Positions 20,107 through 31,100 of a stretch of DNA of 49,012 nt are shown here, in pieces. The translations under genes were made by a program, and so were the position numbers. Origin of the DNA: Cochliopodium minus (Eukaryota; Discosea; Himatismenida; Cochliopodiidae); assembly GCA_024220525.1 (NCBI GenBank), contig JAMYWO010000084.1:80958-129969 (forward strand). The letters run 5' to 3'. Every line of letters starts with the position of its first letter. Position 1 is the stretch's first letter. The notes under the pieces were generated by a model. That model was not told the DNA's origin. It saw only the letters and a program-made list of their open reading frames with translations, and searched no databases.

Positions 20107-22492
20107 CAGAACTTGGAGGTGCAGGTGGTGCGAACAAAAGGTCAAGAGCGAGTTTGTTCTTAGGATCTCTGAACTTTGCGACTTCGACATACTCCATAAC
20201 TCTTTCTCCAAAAAGAAGACCGCTGATGATGGTCCTATTAAAAAATGAAATTGATTTAAAAAAATAAATTAATTAAAAATTAAAAAAATAAAAATAATTT
20301 TTAAAAAATAAAATAAGATGGAAAGATGGATATTCATAAAATTAATGGCTGAAAGAATTTTTCATTTTGAATTCAAATGTATATGTTGTTTCTAATCATA
20401 ATATCCAAAAAAAAAAAATGGAAAAAGAAAAAAAAATGTTAATGAAGTTGAAAATAGTAAAAACAATATTCAAAGAAAAGAAAAAAATAAAAATACAAAA
20501 TAAAAAAATTAAAAATACATAAAAACAGAAATAAACAGAAATAAATAAATAAAAAAATAGAAATGACGATTTAAAAAATAAAAAAATAAATAAATGATAT
20601 AAAGTTAAAAAAAATTTTAAAAATAAAATTAAAAAATTAAGAAAAGGAAAAGATGATTAAAATAAAAGAAATGATTAAACAATAAATTAATGAAAAAAAT
20701 TAATTTAATTAAAATAATTAATTACCAAGGCAATTCAAAAGAGATTTTGGTTCCATCTGGAAAAGCAGCAACCATAGGACCAGATTGTCTTCCCTTGACA
20801 CTGTTAGCACGGAAGCCCGCACTCCATTCCCCGTATCCGTACAAGTGCCAGCTGCCGTTAGGCCCGAGAATTTCAAAGTTGGAAACAGGAGGGTGATGGG
20901 AGGATTGTTCCATGAAGATTTCACTTCCGTCTTCGTAGGTTGCTATCAAAAAAGAAAAAGGATTATTAAAATTACGAACTATAATAATTAATTAAAATTA
21001 AAAAGATTAAAGACGAATAAAAAATGAAAAAAGTTTTGAACTAATATTGAAATAAAATTTAAAAGATTAATGAGAAGAAAAAAAAAATTTTTGAACAAAG
21101 TTTAAAAAAATAATAATATTAAAAAATTAAAAAAATGAAAAAATAAATGAAAAGTTAAAAAGATGGATATTCATAAAATTAATGGCTGAAAGAATTTTTC
21201 ATTTTGATTCAAATGTAAATGTTGTTTCTAATCATAATATCCAAAAAAAAAAGTAAAAAAAAAAATTCAAATGAAGTTGAAAATAGTAAAAATGATAAAG
21301 AAATAAAATTTTAAAACTGAAAGTACCTTCATATGTTTCTCCTAAGATAGGGTTGAAAGGCTTGATTTGCTTGCAAGTGTTATGAAGCCCGGCAACCATC
21401 AAGGAGACGATGCATTTGAATCTCTCGACTGGGTCTGTCGCTTGTACATGAAAAAAAAAAAAGTTTGCTCGGTAAGTAAAAGTGGGAGAAATGATTTAAA
21501 AAATGATTTTGAAATTATCTTTTATAATGAAATAATGAAGGTATAATAAAAGATAATATTGAAATTATCTTGATAATCAAGATATTTTGAATGATATTTG
21601 AGGTATTAAAGGTATAAAGATGTAAAAGGATGATATTTGTTGCATTATTAGAGGATACAAACAAGAATTATTATTATAAAGGTATATACATGATTTTAAA
21701 ATGGAATGAGGTATTGAATATAAGGAATTTATCTATATATAAATGTTATATTGCATAATAAATCCGAGGATATTAATATTTTGAGATTATATTGATAGAT
21801 AATAGATTAATGAAGGATAAAATATCTTTTGAGCAAATATTTAAAGTTTATACAACGTAGATTATTAAATAAAACTAACAATTAGGTGTTTTTTCAAAAA
21901 AAAATTAATCAAGTTTTAAAAAAAAACATATCTGCTGCTTTCTTCATGAAATGAGGAACATAGCACCAATTATCGGTTATTCTCTCGAGATAAGATCTTG
22001 GCTCGAACAAATATACAGGCAATGAAACGTTTACAATGGATCTTTCTTCACCTCCAGAAATCAAATTTTGCCCAAATTGTTTTGCCATATCCCAAATAGC
22101 ACTATAAGTATTAATATTCACCGAAATAAAATTAATTGTTAAGGATTCTTAAAAAAAATAAATTTATATTACGTTCTTTGTTTGGATACAATTTCAGGAT
22201 CATTGAAATGAAATCCTCCACTTGTTCCATATTGTTCAGGCATACAAATCAAACTGTGATAATAAAAAAAATATTTTAATTTTATTTTATTTAGTGAGAA
22301 TGGTGAACAACAAGAAAATGATTATTTTTAGATATTCTTAAAATATCAGTATTTTAGTATTGTATAATCATAAAATATTTTTTGAGGAATAAAATTTTTG
22401 AAACTAATATTTTCTTAAATAAAGTTTATATTCAATGATAATCTTTATTCTATTTCTATATTGGAAATTACTTACGGTTTTTCTTGTGACAT
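20107..22492 (-). CDS. Oxysterol-binding protein-related protein (ORD), C-terminus missing
   Basis: Minus-strand exons: 22492 to about 22476 (MSQEKP), about 22252-22173, 22104-21930, 21440-21327, 20943-20727 and 20235-20107. The order follows the sterol/PI4P-transfer ORD domain: NVSLPVYLFEPRSYLERI, then ATDPVERFKCIVSLMVAGLH, KPFNPILGETYEG, and the fingerprint EQSSHHPPVS (family EQxSHHPP) where phosphoinositide is bound. It continues to the beta strands GFRANSVKGRQSG and LFGERVMEYVEVAKFRDP and stops at FAPPAPPSSG with a GTAAAA donor. The last 80-100 residues of the ORD would follow but are lost at the N at 19976. No PH domain: a short ORP type, as in other amoebae. Lipid exchange at membrane contact sites. 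Confidence 0.92.
20328..20406 (-). ncRNA. Conserved intronic element copy A (possible snoRNA-like RNA)
   Basis: A 79-base block inside an OSBP intron, almost identical to the block at 21165-21242 in another intron of the same gene. It is bounded by GGATATT and AATATCC, perfect inverted 7-mers that would close a terminal stem in RNA from either strand. On the OSBP sense strand an ATGATTA follows the 5' stem, similar to box C. A clear box D is not seen. Confidence 0.35.
21165..21242 (-). ncRNA. Conserved intronic element copy B (possible snoRNA-like RNA)
   Basis: 78 bases, differing from copy A by one deleted base in TTGATTC and one substitution in AATGTAAATG. The same GGATATT/AATATCC ends are kept. 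Similarity extends about 50 bases on the 3' side (plus strand) through AATGAAGTTGAAAATAGTAA and then fades. Confidence 0.35.
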
Positions 22493-22976
22493 TTTAAATT
22501 AAATATTTTATACAGTTAATTTTTTTTTATTTTTTTCATTTATTAAGTATTAACACCTCATAACATTATAAAAAGTTAATGGGTGATGGAGAATTGAAAA
22601 TATAATTAGAATTGAAAAATGGACTCAAACAATTATTCCTTTTATAATGAATTATTATTTTGGGAATATAAAATTTTTTGTATTTTGAGAACTCCAAATT
22701 AAAATGGTCAATTAAATCATTGAAAGGTAATAAATAACACTCAATTTGTTATTTATAATATTTTCAAAATCTTTTTCTATATCTTATGTTTGTAGCTGAA
22801 AAAAAAATATTTTCAGTTTTATTTTTAAATGAAAAATTATAAATTAGGGAATCTTCACTTTAATTTCAAAAGAACAATTGGATTCTCATTGAATCAAATA
22901 ATTTTAACATTTTATTTTTTATTTAAAATATAAATATAAATAATGATGAATTAATCCACAATTTTTAAAATTTAAT
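22493..22976. other. Intergenic spacer upstream of OSBP
   Basis: About 480 AT-rich bases between the OSBP start and the stop of the hydrolase gene, both on the minus strand. It must hold the OSBP promoter and the hydrolase 3' UTR. No frame, repeat or motif recognised. Confidence 0.5.
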
Positions 22977-23880
22977 CTACAATATTTCATTATCCTTATC
23001 TACAGAATCTCTGTTATTGTCTCGTTTCATAGTCTCATCCAAATTATCAACGAGAACCCTGGAACTCTTGGCGAAATGATGGAAGTTGTTTTTGTAATCC
23101 GAATGAACTAAAAACCCAGGAAAATGTTCAGAGACATCCTAAGGGAAAATATAAAAAAATATAAAAAGTTATTTTATTTAAATTATTTTAATTATTTTTT
23201 TATTTTAAATTGAAATTTTATTTTTTTTACAAGGGTTTCAATGTCATTGTATTTATTTTTTAGACCAGAACAACCAATGGCGTCATGAAAATGCATTGAA
23301 TAAAACAAGGTCTTGAGAGTGTAGTCCTGTTCAGTATAATAAATATAGGTCTTTTCCTTTGCAGGACCCGAGATGAGAATATCATCACAAGTTTCCTCTG
23401 AGATAGCAGAAGCACAAAAGTGTATTCTTTTTAGAAAAATTTAAATTTTAAAAAAAGTTGGATATTTTTAAAATCAAATCTTTTTATTTTAGTAAAATAT
23501 TTTAATCTTTTTTTCATGTTTTTTTAATTTTTTTTTTATTTTTTTCATTTTTTTTTTTTTTTTTAATTTTTAATTTTAATTTTTTTTCAATCAAAAGAAT
23601 CTTTATTATATCTACTAAATTTTATTGTTTATTTTATAATCAATAATTTACATGTAATCATTTTTTTTTATTTTATTAATAATTTTTTGTTCATTTTTTT
23701 AATTTTTATTTTAAACAATTACTCGTTTGGTCTCAGCTCGACAGGAATTTCTTTAAGAGACTTGAACAACAGTCTCGAGCCCAAACTATGGGAAACAACC
23801 CTCAAATAATCGTGATTCTTTCTCATTTCCAAAAGTTTCTTCGCCAAAACATGAGCGTGCTCCTCTATATGGCTATTTGC
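22977..23880 (-). CDS. Alpha/beta-hydrolase (lipase-like), 3' half only
   Basis: Three exons at about 23880-23729, 23429-23232 and 23139-22977 encode the C-terminal half of an alpha/beta-hydrolase. The nucleophile elbow is SHSLGS in LRVVSHSLGSRLLFKSL. The acid is probably the Asp in YYTEQDYTLK. The His is probably in FLVHSDYKNN near the end, which completes a Ser-Asp-His triad. This arrangement resembles the DUF726/DUF900-like hydrolases. The first exon begins after an AG acceptor at 23881. Everything upstream (core strands 1-4) is missing because the next sequence is a (TTTTA)n tract and a gene on the other strand. Substrate unknown. Confidence 0.65.
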
Positions 23881-23934
23881 TTTATAATATTGGTAAACGA
23901 TTTGCCCTCCTTTTAATTATCATTTTTATCATTC

Positions 23935-24100
23935 ACATTTTTTATTTATTTATTTTTATTTTATTTTATTTTATTTTATTTATTTTATTTATTTTATTTA
24001 TTTTATTTTATTTTATTTTATTTTATTTATTATATTTATTTTATTTATTTTGTTTTATTTTATTTATTTTATTTTGTTTTATTTTATTTTATTTTATTTT
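23935..24100. repeat. (TTTTA)n/(TTTAT)n low-complexity tract between two 5'-truncated genes
   Basis: About 165 bases of TTTTA and TTTAT units. On its left a minus-strand hydrolase lacks its 5' half; on its right a plus-strand dehydrogenase lacks its 5' half. There is no room for the missing parts. Confidence 0.85.
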
Positions 24101-24109
24101 ATTCATTAG

Positions 24110-25438
24110 GTAACATTTGGGGAGTGGAAAATGGAATGGATAATTTACAAAGAGCAGATTTGGGAGGGGATATCCACAACGAAAACCCTGGTGAAGAAAT
24201 CAACCGTTTCAACATTTCTGGAAAGTTTTATGGGTAACAAAAAAATAAAAAAATCCAAAACAAAAAATTTAAAAATAAAAAATAAAAAATAAAAAATAAA
24301 AAACAAAAAACAAAAAATAAAAAATAAAAAATAAAAAATAAAAAATAAAATAAAATAAATGAATAAAACAAAAAAATAAAATTTTATTTTTAAAATAAAA
24401 GATACCCTTATTGTTGGAGTGAGTACCTTGTGCCTGTCAATGCCACAGGGAGAAATTCTCAACATTATGCCCCTCAATTCGTTGGTGTTTACAACGACAC
24501 TTGGTGTAACGATCCTGAAAATGTGGTTAGAGTAAAAACTTTCTTCAAAAAAAAAAAAAAATTCATTATTTATTTTTTTATTTTTTTATTTTTTTATTTT
24601 TATTCAAAAAAATTATTTAATATTTTTTTTTTTTTTTTTTAAAACCAGCCCGTCTTCCAATTGGAGCCTCACACTGCTCCTTTGGATTTGTTATGGTACA
24701 ATGGAACTTCCTTCAAACCTATCGTTGACATGAAAGCAGCCAACAAATCTAATGTCATGTTTGGTAAATAATCTTTTTCATTTAAAAATAATTTTTTTAA
24801 TTTTTTTATTTTTAAAATTTTTTTAAACAAAAAATTTTAGTTACACAACATGGATCATGGTATTTTCTTCCCAAAAAAAAAAAATTTATAACATTCTTTT
24901 TGATTTTTCTAATCTTTTTAAAGGAACAGAAATCCTCCTAGAGGTTACAGAGTCTCTTACTTGGAGTTTGATAAAGGCATTTTTTTTCGTTCTTTAAAAC
25001 TTTTAATTTTTATTTTAAACTTTTAAATTCAAAAAATTTTCAATAATTCTATCCAATTTTTAATTAATTTATTTAATTTATTTATTTAATTTTTTTTTTT
25101 AAAAAAAAGACTTCAACCCAACACAAACAGAGGAAACACCTTTCTTCTCATTCAACTCAAGCTCCGCAGAAACAGGAGGAGATTGGCCACACAGACCAGT
25201 GTCATTAGTAACAGGTCCATGTCCTGTCTTCAAAGAATGCCTCTTCGTCACCTCTGATTCCAGTCAATCTATTTTTGTGATTGCTTATGATCCTGGTTTT
25301 GTTCCTGCTAAGGGAAGAGACAACACCATCTATTATGTTCTTGGTGGTATCGCTATTGCTCTATTGGTTGTTGTTATCATTGTCGTCGTTGTCATCGTTC
25401 ACAAAAGAAAATCCAGAAAGAACTACACTCATTTTTAA
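24110..25438 (+). CDS. PQQ-dependent sorbosone/glucose dehydrogenase-like protein with C-terminal membrane anchor, 5' half missing
   Basis: Exons: 24110-24233, 24402 to about 24522, about 24649-24763, 24841-24859 (19 nt), 24924-24976 and 25110-25438. The order matches the C-terminal half of the six-bladed quinoprotein sorbosone dehydrogenases: NIWGVENGMDNL, GEEINRF, FYGYPYCWSEY, HTAPLDLLWYNG, then VTQHGSWNRNPPRGYRV (family HGSWNRxPPxGYKV) and RPVSLVTGP. After it comes AKGRDNTIYY, one transmembrane helix (VLGGIAIALLVVVIIVVVVI) and a basic tail, HKRKSRK. It would be a type I membrane protein with its sugar-oxidising domain outside the cytosol. The catalytic N-terminal blades are lost upstream. 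One intron has a GC donor. Confidence 0.78.
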
Positions 25439-25867
25439 AAAATTCTTAAAGATCAAATCATTAAAAATATTATTGATTCCTTTAATAAAATTAATTGGAG
25501 ATTTCTTTGATCCATTTTTGAACAAAATATTTTTCAATATAAATTCTTTTTTTTTTTCATTCATTGAAATATATGAGTCAGATTTAGATTGGATCATATT
25601 AAAATTTTTTTTTAATAACACTAATTCCCATTTTTTTTGCTTTCCGATATACTAATAATTAGAGATAGCAATTGAATATTAAAAAATAAAATAATTTACA
25701 CTTAAAATTTTGTTTATTATTGTTTGATGTTAAAATATATTATTTTATTTTGTTAAGCAAGACTGTTTGAATACATTAAAAAATGGATCTGAGAATAAGA
25801 ATCAAAAATTAAAAAAAGAAATAATAATAAAAAAAAAAAAAAAATCAAATTTAAAAATTCAGAAAAT
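25439..25867. other. Intergenic spacer
   Basis: About 430 AT-rich bases: the 3' flank of the dehydrogenase and the upstream region of the beta-trefoil gene. No frame, repeat or motif that I would defend. Confidence 0.5.
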
Positions 25868-26602
25868 ATGTCTTACCTCGCACACGGATTAAAAGTACAA
25901 TTCAGATCTCATCATGGAAATTACCTCAGAGCAGATAATAATGGAACTGTAAATCTTGCTCCTCACGCAAAGGAATGGGAACAATGGACTGTTGAATTTG
26001 TAGGAAACAAGGTACAACTCAGATCTCATCATGGAAATTACCTCAGAGCAGATCCAAACACATCTGTGAATCTTGCACAACAACCAAAGGAATGGGAACA
26101 ATGGACTGTTGAATATGTAGGAAATAAAGTACAACTCAAATCTCATCACAATACCTTCCTTAGAGCTGATACCAATGGAACTGTAAATCTTGCTCCACAT
26201 GCAAAGGAATGGGAACAATATACTGTTGAAGTTGTTGGAAATTATTTGAGCCATCATCGTCAAGTCTCCTTCAAATCCCATCACGGAAACTTCCTTAGAG
26301 CAGATAACAATGGAACTGTTAATCTTGCTCCACATTCAAAGGAATGGGAAAGTTGGAAAGTTGAACATGTAGGAAACAAGGTACAATTCAAATCTCATCA
26401 TGGAAATTACCTTAGAGCAGATAACAACGGAACTGTAAATCTTGCTCCACATGCAAAGGAATGGGAACAATGGACTGTAGAATATGTAGGAAATAAAGTT
26501 CAATTCAGATCTCATCATGGAAATTACCTTAGAGCAGATAACAACGGAACTGTAAATCTTGCTCCACATGCAAAGGAATGGGAACAATGGACCATCAATT
26601 AA
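25868..26602 (+). CDS. Fascin/hisactophilin-like double beta-trefoil protein, six near-identical repeats
   Basis: A single exon of 244 residues without a signal peptide. After MSYLAHGL come six units of about 39 residues starting at residues 9, 48, 87, 132, 171 and 210. The consensus is KVQFRSHHGNYLRADNNGTV followed by NLAPHAKEWEQWTVEYVGN. Three such units make one beta-trefoil, so the protein should fold as two trefoils, with a YLSHHR linker at residues 126-131. The repeat (KSHHG.YL.A) resembles hisactophilin and fascin, cytosolic actin binders; His pairs in every repeat suggest pH sensitivity as in hisactophilin. Units 1, 5 and 6 are almost identical in DNA. The function by family is actin or membrane binding, not proven. 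Confidence 0.8.
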   Translation: MSYLAHGLKVQFRSHHGNYLRADNNGTVNLAPHAKEWEQWTVEFVGNKVQLRSHHGNYLRADPNTSVNLAQQPKEWEQWTVEYVGNKVQLKSHHNTFLRADTNGTVNLAPHAKEWEQYTVEVVGNYLSHHRQVSFKSHHGNFLRADNNGTVNLAPHSKEWESWKVEHVGNKVQFKSHHGNYLRADNNGTVNLAPHAKEWEQWTVEYVGNKVQFRSHHGNYLRADNNGTVNLAPHAKEWEQWTIN

Positions 26603-26822
26603 AGTTTTTCTGAATTTTTAAATTAAAACAATAAAGTTTTCAATCAAATTCAATTTTTTCTATTCTATTTCTTTGAATAACTCATCTTCCTTTCTCAAAT
26701 CCATTTATTCAACAATGATTTTTTTTTATTGAGAATTCTTTATAAAAATTTGAGAAAATAAAAAAAAATTGAAATCATCAAGATCTTCTTTGTTTAATTT
26801 GTTAATAAAAATCATTTCAATA

Positions 26823-28023
26823 ATGGATAATTTCTTTTGGTCAGCAAATATTGATTGCAAAAAACCTTATTTCAATTTCTCTCCACCATATAATCTGAGA
26901 ATAACAAATGCATCTCTCCATTTCGACACAAAAAATGAAGGAAAACAAATATTGCAGATGATTTTGGATGGAAAAAAACATCCCATCTGTACTTTATCTT
27001 TGGGAGGAGTGGAACAAGCTCCATTAAATTTATTTTTTTATGCAAAATCAAATTTATATTTCACTGCAAAAGGAAGTGGAAAGATATCAATATGGTATAA
27101 ATTAATCCTTTTTTTATTTCTGAATAATTTATACAACTTAACACATAATTAAAAAAATATTTTTTAGCGGGAATTTTATACCAGATGAAGAAGAGGATTA
27201 TGAAGCAGAGTATTCATCCACATCTGATGAAAATGAGATTTTCAACGAAAATACAATCCTCCAAGAATTCTTTGGGGATGATCTTTTGGACTCTTCTGAC
27301 GATGAAGAATATCAACAACAATATTCCGACGATGATTTCAATAATTACAATGAACAAGAAGATGAAAATCAACAACCAAAAATACAAGTGATGGAGAGCG
27401 ATGAAGAGGAAGAATATGAAAAAATAAAACAAAGAGCAACCAAAGAACAACTCAAAGCTTTGCCTGTCGATAATTCCACTCAAGATAAAGAAGTTTCTGA
27501 ACAAAAGAAAAAGAGAAAGCACAGCAAAGAAGAAGAAAAACAGGAGGAGCTACCCAAAAAAAAGGAGAAAACCAAAAAAGCCAAAAAGAATATCAACAAA
27601 GATAATGATCTCTATCTCCTCACCCCCAAAAACAAAGGTGTCTTGTTGGACTCTGATTATAGAAGATCTGGTGATTTTTTCACCAAGGATTTGACTGGAT
27701 CTCATAAGGGCAGAATTGAAACTGGTTCTCTCATTCATTTGTACTGTGATATCTATGATAACAATTATGTCAAGCTTGTCTCTTCTGAATCTTCCCATCC
27801 TGTTTCTTTTCGTTCCAATGTTAATAAGGTCGTTGATTTCATCGATAAAACTATTGGCAGCATGCGTTGGTCTTGCTTGAAAATCATCAAAATCCCCACC
27901 CTCAAGATGCCTCCTCACAGAAGGGAATTTTTTTCCAAATATTTCAACATCACTGTCCAATCCACCGATAAAATTTCTTACATCTATCTCAAAGTATGTC
28001 CTCTTCAAAAAGCAACCAATTAA
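26823..28023 (+). CDS. Nucleoplasmin-like domain, acidic/basic linker and degenerate FKBP domain
   Basis: Exons 26823-27094 and 27168-28023 join in phase into 375 residues. Residues 1-97 start MDNFFWSANIDCKKPYFNF and match the nucleoplasmin-like (NPL) domain of FKBP39/FKBP46, continuing PICTLSLGGVEQAPLNLFFY. Long acidic runs follow (PDEEEDYEAEYSS, SDDEEYQQQYSDDD), then a Lys-rich region of about residues 180-215 typical of nucleolar histone chaperones. The C-terminal 130 residues keep the FKBP outline (GVLLDSDYRRSGD, IETGSLIHLYCDIYDN, HPVSFRSNVNKVVDF, GSMRWSCLKIIKIPTLKMP) but lack the usual YxGxL, FDSS and active-site aromatic residues. Expected role: nuclear histone chaperone with an inactive prolyl-isomerase fold. 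Confidence 0.75.
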
Positions 28024-28195
28024 AAACTCCTTTTATTATTCATCCTTTTTTTTTTGAATATCTCATTTTAACCTTCGATTTTAATTTTTCAATTTTTAAT
28101 AATAGTAACGAAATCAATACTCAAATTATATCAAAGTTTCATCAGTTTGATTATTTCAAACAGAACAGGTTAAGAATTCATTTTAAAAAAAAAAA

Positions 28196-31100
28196 ATGAA
28201 AAATAATAAAATGTGTAATAATTGTAAAAAAGTTTCATGTATTTGCTTTACTCAATTATGGAAATTTTTGTTAAAAATGAATTTAACTCATTTATATGAA
28301 GTTTTTGCCAAAAATAAAATTGAGAAAGAGGATGATTTTGTAAATATTGAGAAGCAAGATTTGAATAGATGGAATATCAAGGGTACTTATCATGATAAAA
28401 TCTTGGAAATTGCAGAAATGCAAAAGGTAAAGATTATTAATTATTTAATAATCCTTTTAAAACTTTATATAAAATTAATCATTATTAGAATTACAATTTA
28501 TGTATCAGCATTGAGAATATGAAAACATCAACCACAAAAGATTATTTTGAAAGATTTAAAAGATTGACATTATGTCAAAAGGAAAATTTCGGAGAGTGTA
28601 ATTAATTTTTTCTTTATTTAAATACTAATACAAAGAAGTTATTTTTAATGAAAACAATTTGGGTGTTTTTTCCTTATTTCTACAGAAGATTGAAGAATAT
28701 TTGGAAGGTTCTTCTCTTAAGAAGAATTTTCACCATGTAAATAATTTGGCTAATTATCTTTTTGAAGAACCTTTCTTTGTGGGAAGGGAAAACATCTTTC
28801 TAGAAGCTTCGAATTCCATTTTTGCAAAACCTATAGAATCCTTTAGAAAGCGTATCTTAGCATTTATGGACGTACCTGGGTCAGGAAAGGTAATATTATA
28901 AAATGAGACAATAACCTTTTTTAATCAAAAAAAAAAAAGAGTCTGCTCCTTACTCATTTAATGAGCTTGTTTTCGAGTGGAAAGATGGGAATTAAAATAA
29001 GAGAATTAGATTATTCTTCCCACTTTTCAAAAGAATGTCTTTCAATACTCAATGAGCCTTTCATAGTTTTCTTAGCGACCTTCAATGATAAAACTTATTT
29101 CGTTTCAGAGAATTATTCAGAAATAGAACAAATACAGGATTTATGTTTTAGATTCTTTTTTGGGTATTTAATTTACTAATTTACTACAAACTCTTAATAA
29201 TTTTTTGTTTAATTAGACATTACTTTTCCTTCAATAATTCTATTGTAAGAAATTTTGTTGATGCAAAGAAACTTTTACTTCATACAATGCCTAAAGAGGT
29301 TATTAATTTGGTAAAGTTTATTCTATTGGAATCTTATCAAATAAATGAACTTGTTGGATTGCGTATTGGATTTGGAATTGATGAGATTCATCGTGTGGGT
29401 ATTGAAAGATCAATCCAACTCGTTACTCAAATGAAAGATGTCAGTTTAAGTCTGTTCGAATCGAACCAAATTGAAGAGAAAAACAATCATATTTTTATGG
29501 CGATGGTAACCTTAAAACCAAAGTGCTTCATCCAAGATAAAATGGAAAAAAAAAAATCTCTCTCCCCCTCAAACATCAAACCAATCCATCTTGAAAATTT
29601 CAATAATGCTGAAAAGATTGAGATAATTCAAAAATTAGAAGAAGAAAGAAAAGTTAATAAGCTCGCTTCTATCACTTCATTTGACCTACTTTCTCTTCAG
29701 CTCACTTCTCACCCAAGAACTCTCTCAAATATTGTGCACCATTTGAAAACACACCCAATTGAAGTGTATGGGGACATCTTTCCTCTTTTAAATTCAATTA
29801 CTTTAAATATTGAAGAAGATGAAAATGATGTCGAATGGTTGTGTGCACCTCTTTTAAACTTAACTGTTTCAACTAACACATTAATTGGGAATAATTATGT
29901 TTCAAAATATTTGCTAAGTTCTCAATATGAACAGTCAGAAAGCAACAAGTGTACGTATACATTTGAAGAAATCTCTTCAACAAAAGGATTGAATTTGAAA
30001 GTAACTTCAAGCATGGCATTCATCTTCCATTTTGCCCATGATGTTCAAAAAAGAGATACTAAATTTATTGCTAGTAAGAACAAATTTCATATAAATTAAA
30101 TTATTTTTTTTAACTTTCTTTTTAAAGAGATAAAAATTTTACTAAAGACAATTTTTGAGAAATCATTTCACCTTGATTCAATTGAATTTGAGACCATAAC
30201 TTCTTTACTACTCTCTCTTCGCTCTTCGCTCTTTTCTCATTGTGTAAAGAAGGAGTTTTTGATCAATGAACTTTCTCTTTTAACTTTTTTGGGAGAAAAG
30301 GTTCATTGTGCTCAAAATTCAGCTGATCCCAAAGATTTGTTTTTCAACATCAAAGAAACCAAAGTCACTGAAATTCTATTCCCGAAAGATATTGTCAAGG
30401 AACTACCTCTATTATCAAGAATAACTGGATATGATTGGACCACTTATTTGAAAGAGAATTACCAAAACTCAAACAAATTTGTTCCCAAACTTTTGAGTAA
30501 GAAAGATTTGAAAGAGATCGGCGAACCAAAATCAATGAGCCAATTACTTGATAAATTTTGGATGCCTGAAGTGGACCATCTTTCAATTGATTTGTACTAT
30601 TTTTGCTTGATAAACAATGAGTTTAGTTTGATCATGTTCCAAATAAAAACAGACAATGAAATGATAAAAAACTCTAAAACTCTTCTTCGCTCTCGTCATA
30701 CATCCGAACATACTCATGACTCCACTTTTGAAACTTGTTACAACAATGCTCTCAAATATAATGTTGATTTTTTGAAAAAAACAATGAAAGATGTTCCAAA
30801 AAAATTTTATTTGTGTTGGATCTCACAAAAGCAGACTGATTCCTTAAAAGAATTAAAGATCGATAAGAATTCAGGTATTGATGGGTTTTATTCTGTAACT
30901 GATTTGAGAAACATTTTCTCTCCATCTCTCTATCCTTTTCTCTCTATGCTTTTACAAGAATCTAAAACAATAGAAAGTCCCTCTCTCCCATTCAAAGAAA
31001 AAGAGAAACAAATTGATACTAACAGTCTAACAGATAATATCATTAAAAGAAACAAAGAATTTATCTCTGAAAGAATGAAGAAATATCAAGAAAATGTGAA

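Noticed and set aside
23877-24113. Open frames rich in Phe, Leu, Ile and Tyr that look like membrane proteins
   Set aside because: They are translations of (TTTTA)n and similar intron tracts (also at 9745, 14335, 36686, 45362) and lack any conserved residue.
25889-26587. Long minus-strand open frames opposite the beta-trefoil repeats
   Set aside because: Created by the periodic codon pattern of the plus-strand repeats; no start context or homology.
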